7,379 nt of DNA from Spartobacteria bacterium (GCA_947487745.1 CANKXQ010000062.1:1-7379); one strand, 5' to 3'; counted from the first letter of the stretch, positions 1 to 6,948 are shown. A program made the numbers and translations. The notes: a model not told the origin generated them from the letters alone.

Positions 1-127
1 GTTAAAGGGGTCAGGCATAAATTCTTGACATGATTTCCTGTTCCACGCCAGCAAGCTTGGCATCTGTTTTCAAGCGCTCTCTATGCCGCTTGATGCTGCG
101 GCACACGCCAGCGCGGACTCCCATGCG
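1..127. repeat. 127-bp exact direct repeat, left copy
   Basis: These bases are identical, without mismatch, to the last 127 bases of the window. The repeat covers a flanking inverted repeat and the last 38 codons of the transposase gene. Both copies run exactly to the window edges, and 127 is a common maximum k-mer size, so an assembly end overlap is the simplest reading. A true duplicated transposon end is the alternative. Confidence 0.95.
6..34 (+). repeat. Left flanking inverted repeat of the RAYT element
   Basis: This is the inverted partner of 1086-1114, with 27 of 29 bases matching; weaker similarity continues for about nine more bases inward. It contains the transposase stop codon (TGA, 11-13 on the minus strand), so gene and repeat overlap. 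A perfect -35-like hexamer TTGACA lies at 25-30, but no -10 hexamer sits at a proper distance, so I do not call a promoter. Confidence 0.85.
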
Positions 128-1060
128 CAATCTCGCGCTGATCCAATCCAGCGGCACCGTCGTCTCCCGGTGGATGAGTGAAGCGATCAGAGCCTTTCTC
201 TCATCGCCTTTCGGCAGGGCACCCAGGTCCTCATCCCGCCATCCAAAATACCCGCACCCCGCAGTGGCCAAGCTCTCCGCCACCGCATGCCCGTGATCCT
301 TGATCTCCGGCCCGTGGTATCCATTCGCACTCCGCCTCCCGCCTTCCTCCAGCTTGATCTTGAGTTTTGCCATCAGACTTTCCCGAAAGGCCTGCGAACC
401 AAAAAACCAACCCCGCCTCAGCGCCGCATGCACCGACAATTCCGGTCTCCTTTGTTCCGAGGAAAAAACCAACCCCGCTTGCGTCGGGTTGCCCCAATCC
501 ACACTCCGCTCCAGTCCCATCAAAAACTCCTTCCGCCCCTCCGCATCATCCCGACACCCCGCCACCTGAAAACCCATCGCCGTCTCCAAAAACTCCGGCC
601 GCTCCCATGGCTCCTTCAGATACAGTGGCAAGCTGCTCCAAGCATACGATTCCATACCATCCCTCCCCGCAACCAAACCCGCCCTTACCGGATTCAGATG
701 AATATAATCCAGGATCGCCCAATAAGCATTTCCAGGCTCCACCACGATCGCCTTGTATCTTCCACCAAAAAGATGCCCCCACAGCCGGTGCCTCGTATTG
801 ATCCGCCGCGTGTAGGCATTTTGAAACCACCCCATGCCCACCGTGAGATTAGCTTGCGGAGTTTCCAAGAGCAGATGGTAGTGATTACTCATCAACGTAT
901 ACGCATGAATCCGAAACCCCGCCCGCTTGCAAACCTCTCCCAGCGTTCTCAAAAAGGTTTTCCTGTCTTCGTCATCGAAAATAATATCCCCTCTCCGATT
1001 ACCCCTCGCCATGACATGATAAAAGGCCCCAGCATACTCGATTCGAACTTGTCTTGGCAT
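11..1060 (-). CDS. REP-associated tyrosine transposase (RAYT, Y1/IS200-like HUH enzyme)
   Basis: A 349-residue DNA-nicking transposase of the Y1 HUH superfamily, expected to act on single-stranded DNA and on REP-like hairpins. The N-terminus (PRQVRIEYAGAFYHVMARGN) is typical of the family. The metal-binding HUH motif is in SNHYHLLLE (His60 and His62), and the motif YIHLNPVRAGL holds the likely catalytic Tyr119. The C-terminal half carries the RAYT extension: a GWFFGSQAF segment near 217-225, then a helix-turn-helix-like tail (RKALIASLIHRETTVPLDWI and following, about 288-320), probably for DNA recognition. The ATG at 1060 is preferred because family proteins begin near MPRQVR; an in-frame TTG at 1078 would add six residues. 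No good Shine-Dalgarno precedes either start. The gene looks intact. Family assignment is firm; mobility today is unknown. Confidence 0.92.
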   Translation of the reverse strand: MPRQVRIEYAGAFYHVMARGNRRGDIIFDDEDRKTFLRTLGEVCKRAGFRIHAYTLMSNHYHLLLETPQANLTVGMGWFQNAYTRRINTRHRLWGHLFGGRYKAIVVEPGNAYWAILDYIHLNPVRAGLVAGRDGMESYAWSSLPLYLKEPWERPEFLETAMGFQVAGCRDDAEGRKEFLMGLERSVDWGNPTQAGLVFSSEQRRPELSVHAALRRGWFFGSQAFRESLMAKLKIKLEEGGRRSANGYHGPEIKDHGHAVAESLATAGCGYFGWRDEDLGALPKGDERKALIASLIHRETTVPLDWISARLRMGVRAGVCRSIKRHRERLKTDAKLAGVEQEIMSRIYA

Positions 1061-1085
1061 GAAGCGAGGGAAGCGCAATCACGAG

Positions 1086-1114
1086 ATCATGTCAAGAATT
1101 AATTCCTGACCCCT
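1086..1114 (-). repeat. Right flanking inverted repeat of the RAYT element
   Basis: Read on the minus strand this begins AGGGGTCAGG and ends ATTCTTGACATGAT, pairing with 6-34 at 27 of 29 positions. It lies 25 bp upstream of the transposase ATG, so transcription of the gene must start in or upstream of it. Confidence 0.85.
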
Positions 1115-1419
1115 CAGACAGCTCTAATACAAAAATCACCTTTTGACTCCCAAATCGCTCGAAGCCTTGCCAAAAGATTGCCCGCTTCCGCCGCGAGTCG
1201 GGCACGAGTATCGGTCGCTACTTGCGCGAGTCGCGGTGGCGCAGTTCAGCTGCCCTGTTTAAGGAGAAAGGCAAAGTCCAAGGCAAGCGTCCGCGCAGCC
1301 TTGGGTCGTGGAAAAACGAGAGTTGTGCCCTGAACGGGCAGCATGCCAAAACCGCTTTAAGTTAGCGCCATTCAACACTGACCACCAAGTTCCCCAACCT
1401 CAAGCCCTCTGCTGACTGG
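1115..1419. other. Non-coding stretch between RAYT element and GHL6-like gene, rich in inverted repeats
   Basis: I find no convincing gene in these 305 bp. GCTGCCC (1249-1255) pairs with GGGCAGC (1336-1342), and inside it CCAAGGC (1278-1284) pairs with GCCTTGG (1298-1304). The 9-mer CGCGAGTCG occurs twice (1192-1200, 1225-1233). A second inverted-repeat type lies at 1357-1383. A 32-codon minus-strand ORF (1344-1246, starting MLPVQGTTLV) overlaps the hairpins and is probably chance. No hairpin followed by a T-run, hence no clear terminator, is seen after the GHL6-like stop codon. Confidence 0.6.
1357..1383 (-). repeat. Inverted-repeat copy of the GGTCAG...GGCGCTAA type
   Basis: Read on the minus strand this matches 7072-7098 at 23 of 27 positions, sharing GGTCAG, TGAATGGCGCTAA and TTAA. 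In linear coordinates the two copies point outward; if the ends are joined they face each other across the RAYT element. It looks like the end of an older mobile element, family not determined. Confidence 0.65.
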
Positions 1420-3477
1420 TTATACGCCTTCGAAGGCGACCATCTGGTGCGCCTTGACTTCCGGCACCACCACCTGGCAATACTCACCATTCATCGTGAA
1501 GATCAATGCCTCGCCAGAGGGAACCAGTGTGACATGCGTAGGCTTTTTGCCCGTCCGCACGGCCAGGGGAATGTCGCGTATCGGATAGAGCTCTTCAATC
1601 CACTCCACATGGATATGCCGGCGTTGGGGCTGGAAGTTCACCAGATGCGCCACCAACCGCTTCTCCTTCGCCTGGCGATTCACTGAAATCTCCATCGCGG
1701 AAGGAGCGTGGGTTTGCACCATGGGTTGCGGCAGAAGCTGTTCCAGCACACGCGCTACGATACTCTTGTAGAGGGAGTAAGCATGGTTCTGGTAGGCTTT
1801 AAAGATCTCCGTCGAAATATAGGCCGCACGGCCCTTGATCACGACCACGGGATAACCCGTTGGCTTATCATCCGGCGTCTGGTTATGGGAGCAGAAGTGA
1901 TCATACGCCCGATTAAAGTATGAACTCACCAATTCGCCCATCTTCTTCGCGCCAGCGGCAGGCTTCACGAAAGTGCTAGCCTCATAAAAGACGTATTTAC
2001 TTTGCGGCCAGCCTTGCCCCAGTTCCTTGCCTAAGTCCAGATAGCAGGGCGTGCTCGGATTATCGCTCACAAAACTCACGGGCAGGCTCGGACATTGGAA
2101 CTTACCGTCAACCAACGAGGCCTTGTAGGAGGCGATCACCGCACCACCCCTGGCCATGAAGTCTTTCAAAGCCTTTTTCAGCGGGGCTTCAACAAAACCA
2201 TTGTCCGGCAGAATCACGACCTTGTAATCCTTCAAATCCGTGTCCGGATAGATCAGGTTGAACTGCTGTTTCAACTCCAAAAGCATTCGTCCGGCACCGT
2301 CCACTGCAGTATCCATGGCGCCCATAACCCCCGCCCCCACGGCTTTGGCGGCCGCTTCCTGCGAGCCCGGCAACATCATGACGCCAATCTCCGCCACGGC
2401 CTTGGCGCCCACGCACCACGGCTCACATTTTTCAACGTGCTTGAAGGAGTCGCCGATCACCTCATACGCTCCCTTGTCCAGCGTCCCGCGAGGATGGCAT
2501 TGATCCCCGACGTTCATCACCGCGGTGGCCGACAAGATCGTCCCGGCCTCAAACAGCAACTGATCTGATGTCTTTAGGCCGCCAAAGTCGGCCCAGCTCT
2601 TGTGGAAGCGGGCGGTCATTCCCTGCAGTGGACGCGGCAGAACTCGTCCGTAGCGGGCATGGATCGGGAAGAAGGCGTAGCCCCAACCCCCGGTGGGCAG
2701 GGCTTCGATCTCGATGTGAGTGAAGACGTCCAACTCCTCGGAGATACCGGGTCGCATACGCCCGTTGAAGAATATTGTGGCGTTCTTCTTGATCTTCCGG
2801 ATCGCCTTGGTCAGGCGCTGGGTATATTCGCGGGTAATGAGAAATTCATGCTTCTTGTGATCATCATCGCTCGCGAAATCCAGTCCGCGACGTTTCATGC
2901 TGTCATAGCAACGGGGACAGTAACAGCCGGGTTCGGCGCAGTAACACATATCGAAGAAAAGCCCCTCCACGTCATACCACTTCAGCACCTCAACAGCCTG
3001 TGCCTCCAGTTGGTCGACATAGTCGGTGTTGTTCATGCAATGGTTATACCAGCCGGCCGCCAGGGGGGAATCCCACCACTTCCAGTATTTATTGTCCTTG
3101 AGATGCCCGATCCAATCATGATGGATCTTGGCATTGTGTTCATCCACGCGGACACTGATGTAGGCTGGGGTCACGATCCCTCGCTTGCGGCAGGCTTCAA
3201 TTTGCTCGCCCAGTAGATCAATTTTCATGCTCGGATGGATGACCCCCGCCTGGGTCGGATAGTAACTCATGCCGTGATGACACTTGGCGAAAAGGGTAAT
3301 CCAGTTCACCCGCGCCTCGTCCAGCACGTTGCCAAATGTATCGGCATCGAATTCCGCCCCCACATCAGTGATCAGTTCGGAGGTGTGGAAATCGAGATGG
3401 ATTTGCCGGAATCTCGAGGCCACCAAATCGGGCCCCGAACACGTAATTGGACTCTTCGATACTTTCTTGATCTTCAT
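1420..3477 (-). CDS. GHL6-like glycoside hydrolase with GATase-like (beta-galactosidase trimerisation-type) domain
   Basis: A 685-residue predicted glycosidase. Residues about 20-345 look like the TIM barrel of the 'hypothetical glycosyl hydrolase 6' family: HLDFHTSE (27-34), FAKCHHGMSYYPT (63-75), a pre-catalytic strand ending GLFFD (Asp176), and HIEIEALPTGGWGY (254-267). Asp176 and Glu256/Glu258 are candidate active-site residues by position only. Residues about 360-580 resemble the class I amidotransferase-like fold of beta-galactosidase trimerisation domains (YKVVILPDNG, FMARGGAVIAS), and 590-685 look like a beta-sandwich. Five cysteines (178, 180, 185, 187, 190) cluster just after Asp176. 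There is no signal peptide, so it probably acts in the cytoplasm on imported oligosaccharides. The start gives a family-like N-terminus but has no strong ribosome site. Substrate unknown. Confidence 0.8.
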   Translation of the reverse strand: MKIKKVSKSPITCSGPDLVASRFRQIHLDFHTSELITDVGAEFDADTFGNVLDEARVNWITLFAKCHHGMSYYPTQAGVIHPSMKIDLLGEQIEACRKRGIVTPAYISVRVDEHNAKIHHDWIGHLKDNKYWKWWDSPLAAGWYNHCMNNTDYVDQLEAQAVEVLKWYDVEGLFFDMCYCAEPGCYCPRCYDSMKRRGLDFASDDDHKKHEFLITREYTQRLTKAIRKIKKNATIFFNGRMRPGISEELDVFTHIEIEALPTGGWGYAFFPIHARYGRVLPRPLQGMTARFHKSWADFGGLKTSDQLLFEAGTILSATAVMNVGDQCHPRGTLDKGAYEVIGDSFKHVEKCEPWCVGAKAVAEIGVMMLPGSQEAAAKAVGAGVMGAMDTAVDGAGRMLLELKQQFNLIYPDTDLKDYKVVILPDNGFVEAPLKKALKDFMARGGAVIASYKASLVDGKFQCPSLPVSFVSDNPSTPCYLDLGKELGQGWPQSKYVFYEASTFVKPAAGAKKMGELVSSYFNRAYDHFCSHNQTPDDKPTGYPVVVIKGRAAYISTEIFKAYQNHAYSLYKSIVARVLEQLLPQPMVQTHAPSAMEISVNRQAKEKRLVAHLVNFQPQRRHIHVEWIEELYPIRDIPLAVRTGKKPTHVTLVPSGEALIFTMNGEYCQVVVPEVKAHQMVAFEGV

Positions 3478-3493
3478 GCTAAATACTTGTTAT

Positions 3494-3512
3494 TGGAGCG
3501 ATTACCGCTCCA
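3494..3512. promoter_or_regulatory. Perfect 7-bp-arm palindrome upstream of the GHL6-like gene (candidate operator or leader hairpin)
   Basis: TGGAGCG and CGCTCCA flank a five-base centre, ending 16 bp before the start codon. Size, symmetry and position fit an operator for a sugar-responsive repressor or a leader hairpin. There is no T-run beside it, so it is not a typical terminator. No regulator gene is in the window; the role is inferred. Confidence 0.35.
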
Positions 3513-3534
3513 GTGTTGAAAAAATTAAAATGAT

Positions 3535-3563
3535 ATCCTAAACGCCGCCAACCGATCCGGCAA
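3535..3563 (-). promoter_or_regulatory. Weak sigma70-like promoter candidate for the GHL6-like gene
   Basis: On the minus strand TTGCCG (3563-3558) and TAGGAT (3540-3535) are separated by 17 bases, each matching consensus at four of six positions. Transcription would begin near 3528, placing the palindrome at 3494-3512 just downstream of the start. A match this weak can arise by chance. Confidence 0.2.
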
Positions 3564-3593
3564 TATCCGAAAGTTACTTTTCTGACTTTGAAT

Positions 3594-3713
3594 TCAGACC
3601 AACATCTCGCCGGGTTGGCGGTTGGTCCATATGTCATAAGGAACCGTCTTGATCGCCACACACTTGCGCGGCGTCAGCTCTGAACGATAAAGAAACGATT
3701 TACTCTTAGTCAT
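3594..3713 (-). CDS. Possible small protein, or 5' remnant of a lost gene (39 residues)
   Basis: An ATG-initiated ORF begins 13 bp after the stop codon of the six-hairpin glycosidase gene, with a weak GGGA about eight bases upstream. The product is basic, starts MTKSKSFLYRSELTPRKCVA and ends PYDIWTNRQPGEMLV. I do not recognise it. It has no membrane segment. Codon choice looks similar to the neighbouring genes, and the peptide reads like the first part of a globular protein, so it may be the 5' end of a gene that has decayed. In-frame reading past the TGA continues for 22 codons before the next stop. It may also be a chance ORF. Confidence 0.3.
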   Translation of the reverse strand: MTKSKSFLYRSELTPRKCVAIKTVPYDIWTNRQPGEMLV

Positions 3714-3726
3714 ATCGATTTCCCAA

Positions 3727-4845
3727 TCAGAAGTAATCCAGCAGAGGTTTACCCTCCTCAATGCTGCGAAGCGCCAGCAGAGGCATTGAAACGCTAGCCA
3801 GAAACTGCCGCGCGCCCTGCGGGGATCCTTGGTCATCAAGCCATTCGGCGCACTCGAATGAGTCGAGTTGCTCCATCAGTTCCCCAGCCAAGGATCGAGC
3901 CAGCTCGGGTGCGCCTACAGCTAACGCCGGCAGTATAAAGCCTGTTCCGGCGGCCCAGGCCCCGCTGTCCTGATAACCTCGGGACGCTCCGCTCCAGCCG
4001 CCCGTTGTCGCCGTCTGCCGCGTGCATCCCCGAATGAAAATCTTCTTCTGGTGCTCGCAAATGAACCGCAGGATGCCGGCTTGCTGCGCGCGGGTCGCCA
4101 GCGGATAAACGAGTCCATTACCCCAAACACTGAACATCCGCCCCGCCGAGGTGCCGCCAACGAACCCGCCCGCCTCCTCGTCATACAGGCGGTGCAGATT
4201 CGCGCGCAGATGTTCCGCCCGTTGTCTCCATTGCTCGCATACGGCAGGATCCATCACATCGGCAAAAAGCGCCGCCGCGCGTTGAAGACCCCGGTATGTC
4301 ACGACACTTGTCATGAGGTCCAGGCCAGTCAGGCGAACGGTGTCATAAAATCCAAAGCCAACAACCTGCTCCTGGGGATCCGAATAGACCAGACCGAACG
4401 AGAAGGGAACCCGATCGAAGCTGCGCCGAATGACCGCGCCCCATGCCTCCTTGCGGGGAATTTCGTAGCCAAATCCGCTTGCATAGTCCAGAAAACGCGT
4501 CCATGCCGAAGGCAGGTGAAGCGGCATCTGCATCGACAGAGGCGACGCACCCACCGGGCCGGGAGACATTACCGCCAGACCGCTGAACTCCACGCGATCC
4601 GGCACGCACGGCAGATCCACGATGGCGTCCGTGAGCCAGTTCAGCAACCCGGACCAGTCTAAGGATTTCGCCAGCAAAGGGTCGGCTATGAACGGCCACA
4701 TGCAGTCATCCGGCCACACTCCTTGATAGGTCGGACTAATGCACGGACGCGTGAAAGTAACAGGACCTTGGCGAAGCTGTGCCGCCGCAACCAAACGAGC
4801 CATGTGCGCAGTCAGCGCCGGGCGAATGTCGTCTGCTATTTTCAT
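3727..4845 (-). CDS. Six-hairpin ((alpha/alpha)6-barrel) glycosidase-like protein
   Basis: A 372-residue protein with the pattern of six-hairpin glycosidases. Acidic and aromatic motifs fall in the expected order: GVWPDDCMWPF (42-52) with Asp46/Asp47, GFGFYDTVRLTG (163-174) with Asp168, FSVWGNGLVYPLA (238-250), GYQDSGAWAAGTGFILPALA (290-309), and a closing ECAEWLDDQGSPQGARQF (331-348). These loops are candidate carbohydrate-binding and catalytic sites; which acids are catalytic I cannot say. It does not match a CAZy family I can name, and the enzyme is shorter than most GH63/GH78 catalytic domains. No signal peptide: cytoplasmic. The ATG at 4845 is preferred to an in-frame TTG at 4890, whose extra 15 residues look unlike this fold. 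It starts 48 bp after the PEP-CTERM gene with no terminator between, so co-transcription is plausible. Confidence 0.7.
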   Translation of the reverse strand: MKIADDIRPALTAHMARLVAAAQLRQGPVTFTRPCISPTYQGVWPDDCMWPFIADPLLAKSLDWSGLLNWLTDAIVDLPCVPDRVEFSGLAVMSPGPVGASPLSMQMPLHLPSAWTRFLDYASGFGYEIPRKEAWGAVIRRSFDRVPFSFGLVYSDPQEQVVGFGFYDTVRLTGLDLMTSVVTYRGLQRAAALFADVMDPAVCEQWRQRAEHLRANLHRLYDEEAGGFVGGTSAGRMFSVWGNGLVYPLATRAQQAGILRFICEHQKKIFIRGCTRQTATTGGWSGASRGYQDSGAWAAGTGFILPALAVGAPELARSLAGELMEQLDSFECAEWLDDQGSPQGARQFLASVSMPLLALRSIEEGKPLLDYF

Positions 4846-4893
4846 ACTATTTTGCGCTTTCTTTATATGAACCCATAGAGAGCAGTTCAAGTG

Positions 4894-6948
4894 TCATTTT
4901 GCTAAGCGATTATTTTTTCTCAGCCGGTGCCGACTGGCCAATTTTGCCCAAACGATCGCGCCGAGCGCCAAGAGTGCGTAGGTGGAGGGCTCGGGAATAG
5001 CCGTTACATTGATAAATTGCCCCGCGATGTGGTCGGACTGGAAGTTCAGGCCGCCCGAGGTTGCCGTGTAATCGATCGACCACACGGTGCCGCCGGTGGT
5101 GAACTGGCTGCCTTGAGCGAGTGAAGCGCCATTGAGGGAGAAAAAGCCGCCGTTCCAGTCTCCTCCGTAGTTCACGAGCGAGAGAATGGTGCCTGGCGCA
5201 AATGCGGCGGGTGACTGTGCGAGGTCAGAAAATACGATAGCCGCACCGGCTAAGATGTCGATATCACCCGTCACGACAAGCAGGTCGGCCGCGACAGCGG
5301 ACGCGGCTGAAGAATTGGTCTCGAAATCGAATGTCGAGGTGGTATTGAAGGTGATTTGGCCGACACCGAGGGACTCGATGCTGGCACCAGGCGAGACCGT
5401 TCCCTGCACGGTCACCGATCCGCCGATGGTTCCGCTGCCGCCAAGAGTGGCTCCCGCTGCGACGCTCACGGAACTCGATGCCCCCAGCGAACCATTGACC
5501 AAAAGTGTGCCGGTATTAATCGTGGTGTTTCCGGTGAATGAGTTGGATCCCGAAAGCGTGAGGTTTCCAGTGCCGCTCTTGGTCAGCATGCCCTGACCTA
5601 CGATGTTGCCGGTGATGGATGTGGAGTTCGAGCCGGTGATGGCCAGAGAGGGGGAATTCGTGCCGAAGCTGATCTGGCCACCAAATGCGAGGTTGCCAGA
5701 GTAGGCGGCAAAGACAGCAGGCGCCTCGAGGGTGATCGTGGAATTAATCGTTTGGGTGTTCGTCGAGTTGTTTTCGATATCTCCCTGACCCGCAAGGGTG
5801 ATTGTGTTATTGGAAATCGTGAATGGTGACGCTCCTGGGTCGAAATAGAGTCCGCCGACAGATTGGTTGGTGACGGTATCGACAGCGGTTTGATTCGAGC
5901 CTGTAAAATGGACGATGTCACCGCTCACGAAAGGATAATTCCAATTCACAGAAGCGCTCCAGTTTCCGTTACCGGCAGCGCCTGTCCATGTGCAAGGGAC
6001 ATTTCCAGAATAGATGATTACCAGACCATCGCCGACATTCCCGACAGTCATCGAGATATTTGTAGCGCTTGTAGCAACAAAGGAACCGCCTCCTCCGCCT
6101 CCTCCATCGTCAGGGTTCCCCACACCTCCGGCCCCACCGCTGTAGCCCCCACCACCTCCGCCGCCACCTAAGGCTGATGAATGAGGGGCATCGCCGCTTA
6201 ATCCACCGCCTGCGCCTCCCCCACCGAAGCCTCCAGCTCCACCAAACTCTCCGGAAGCCCCCCCAGCACCTCCGTTCAGGTAACTGAAACCTCCTTGGGC
6301 CATCATTGTATGACCTCCCCCAGTTTCATAATGGGTTCCGCCATTTCCGATGGGTCCGAACACGAATCCACCCCCGCCTGCGCCTCCGTAATCGCTGGAG
6401 TTTTCACCGATCGTTCCACCTTGCCCATTGCTCCCGCCTGCAGATTGATTGTCAAAGGACGAGCCTCCAGAAGTGGAGGTTTGTCCGTTGTAGTCGGCCG
6501 GGTTGGATGGCCCTGCGCCATAGCCGGCTCCAGATCCACCCCCACCTCCGGCTACCACGAGTGGATTATTGGACGAATCAACGACGAAGCTTCCGCCACC
6601 GCCACCGCCAGCGTATTCACTTGTAGAAACTCCCATTCCACCGGCCAGAATATTCAGGTTCTGATTGGCGCTGAGCTGAAATCTACCGCCGATAATCGCT
6701 CCGAGACCGCCTGGGAGTCCCACAACGCCAGTAGTTATACTTAAATAAGACCCCCCTCCCTGTGCTCCATAAGCCGTGATGATATAACTCCCCGTTTCAG
6801 GCACAGTCAATGAGACGATTGATTGTGTGTAGTTGAAGGTCCAGCTTGTCGGCGTCTGTGCTTGGAGAGGCGCTTGGCAAAACGATCCGGTGCATATTGC
6901 AGCAAGCACAAATGGGAGTCGCAAGAGATGTTTTTTCATAATGTTCAT
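4894..6948 (-). CDS. Exported glycine-rich PEP-CTERM protein with autotransporter-associated beta-strand repeat
   Basis: A 684-residue surface or exopolysaccharide-associated protein. A Sec signal peptide (1-30) has a basic start, a hydrophobic core and likely cleavage after LQA. Residues about 35-315 form a Gly-rich domain beginning WTFNYTQSIVSLTVPETGSY with YGAQGGG, then many runs of Gly, and ending GDGLVIIYSG; this resembles the glycine-rich domain of ALK/LTK receptors (Pfam Gly_rich type). A WTGAAGNGNWSASVNW motif (321-336) opens a beta-helix-like part, with an autotransporter-associated repeat at about 449-522 (GMLTKSGTGNLTLSGSNSFTG). The C-terminus is a complete PEP-CTERM sorting signal: IPEPSTY (651-657), a hydrophobic helix (657-669) and a basic tail. 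Processing would need an exosortase, not encoded here. The ATG at 6948 is chosen because GAAGG lies 13 bases upstream; the ATG at 6939 is possible. Confidence 0.9.
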   Translation of the reverse strand: MNIMKKHLLRLPFVLAAICTGSFCQAPLQAQTPTSWTFNYTQSIVSLTVPETGSYIITAYGAQGGGSYLSITTGVVGLPGGLGAIIGGRFQLSANQNLNILAGGMGVSTSEYAGGGGGGSFVVDSSNNPLVVAGGGGGSGAGYGAGPSNPADYNGQTSTSGGSSFDNQSAGGSNGQGGTIGENSSDYGGAGGGGFVFGPIGNGGTHYETGGGHTMMAQGGFSYLNGGAGGASGEFGGAGGFGGGGAGGGLSGDAPHSSALGGGGGGGGYSGGAGGVGNPDDGGGGGGGSFVATSATNISMTVGNVGDGLVIIYSGNVPCTWTGAAGNGNWSASVNWNYPFVSGDIVHFTGSNQTAVDTVTNQSVGGLYFDPGASPFTISNNTITLAGQGDIENNSTNTQTINSTITLEAPAVFAAYSGNLAFGGQISFGTNSPSLAITGSNSTSITGNIVGQGMLTKSGTGNLTLSGSNSFTGNTTINTGTLLVNGSLGASSSVSVAAGATLGGSGTIGGSVTVQGTVSPGASIESLGVGQITFNTTSTFDFETNSSAASAVAADLLVVTGDIDILAGAAIVFSDLAQSPAAFAPGTILSLVNYGGDWNGGFFSLNGASLAQGSQFTTGGTVWSIDYTATSGGLNFQSDHIAGQFINVTAIPEPSTYALLALGAIVWAKLASRHRLRKNNRLAK

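Larger units (their letters stand above)
6..1114 (-). mobile_element. RAYT (Y1 tyrosine transposase) element bounded by imperfect inverted repeats
   Basis: A single transposase gene fills the space between two 29-bp inverted repeats (6-34 and 1086-1114) that match at 27 of 29 positions. The outer end of each reads AGGGGTCAGG and the inner part reads ATTCTTGACATGAT. Similar GGGGTCAGG-type flanks are known to me around RAYT genes in several environmental bacterial phyla. No target-site duplication is visible, as expected for Y1 enzymes. The exact outer ends are inferred from the repeat ends. The left end abuts a truncated gene if the window is circularised, which is consistent with insertion there. 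Confidence 0.7.

Noticed and set aside
25..30. TTGACA hexamer in the RAYT flank as an outward or inward promoter
   Set aside because: No acceptable -10 hexamer lies 16-18 bases away in either copy of the flank.
287..1102. 271-codon plus-strand ORF opposite the transposase
   Set aside because: It is antisense to a well-matched RAYT gene, is rich in Pro, Arg and His as expected of a shadow frame, and has no recognisable domain.
1246..1344. 32-codon minus-strand ORF in the non-coding gap
   Set aside because: Short, no ribosome site, unrecognised, and it overlaps the nested hairpin arms; chance is the simpler explanation.
2095..2568. 157-codon plus-strand ORF opposite the GHL6-like gene
   Set aside because: Antisense shadow; the minus-strand frame is continuous and domain-bearing through the whole region.
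3594..3839. 81-codon minus-strand ORF overlapping the end of the six-hairpin gene
   Set aside because: Its first half lies out of frame in the six-hairpin gene; only the part from the ATG at 3713 is considered possible.
4051..4662. 203-codon plus-strand ORF opposite the six-hairpin gene
   Set aside because: Antisense to a protein with ordered glycosidase motifs; Arg/His/Pro-rich composition and no motif of its own.
5995..6900. Dense CCTCC/CCACC tracts on the plus strand as a tandem repeat or CRISPR-like array
   Set aside because: They are the complement of Gly codon runs in the Gly-rich domain, with irregular spacing and no constant repeat unit.
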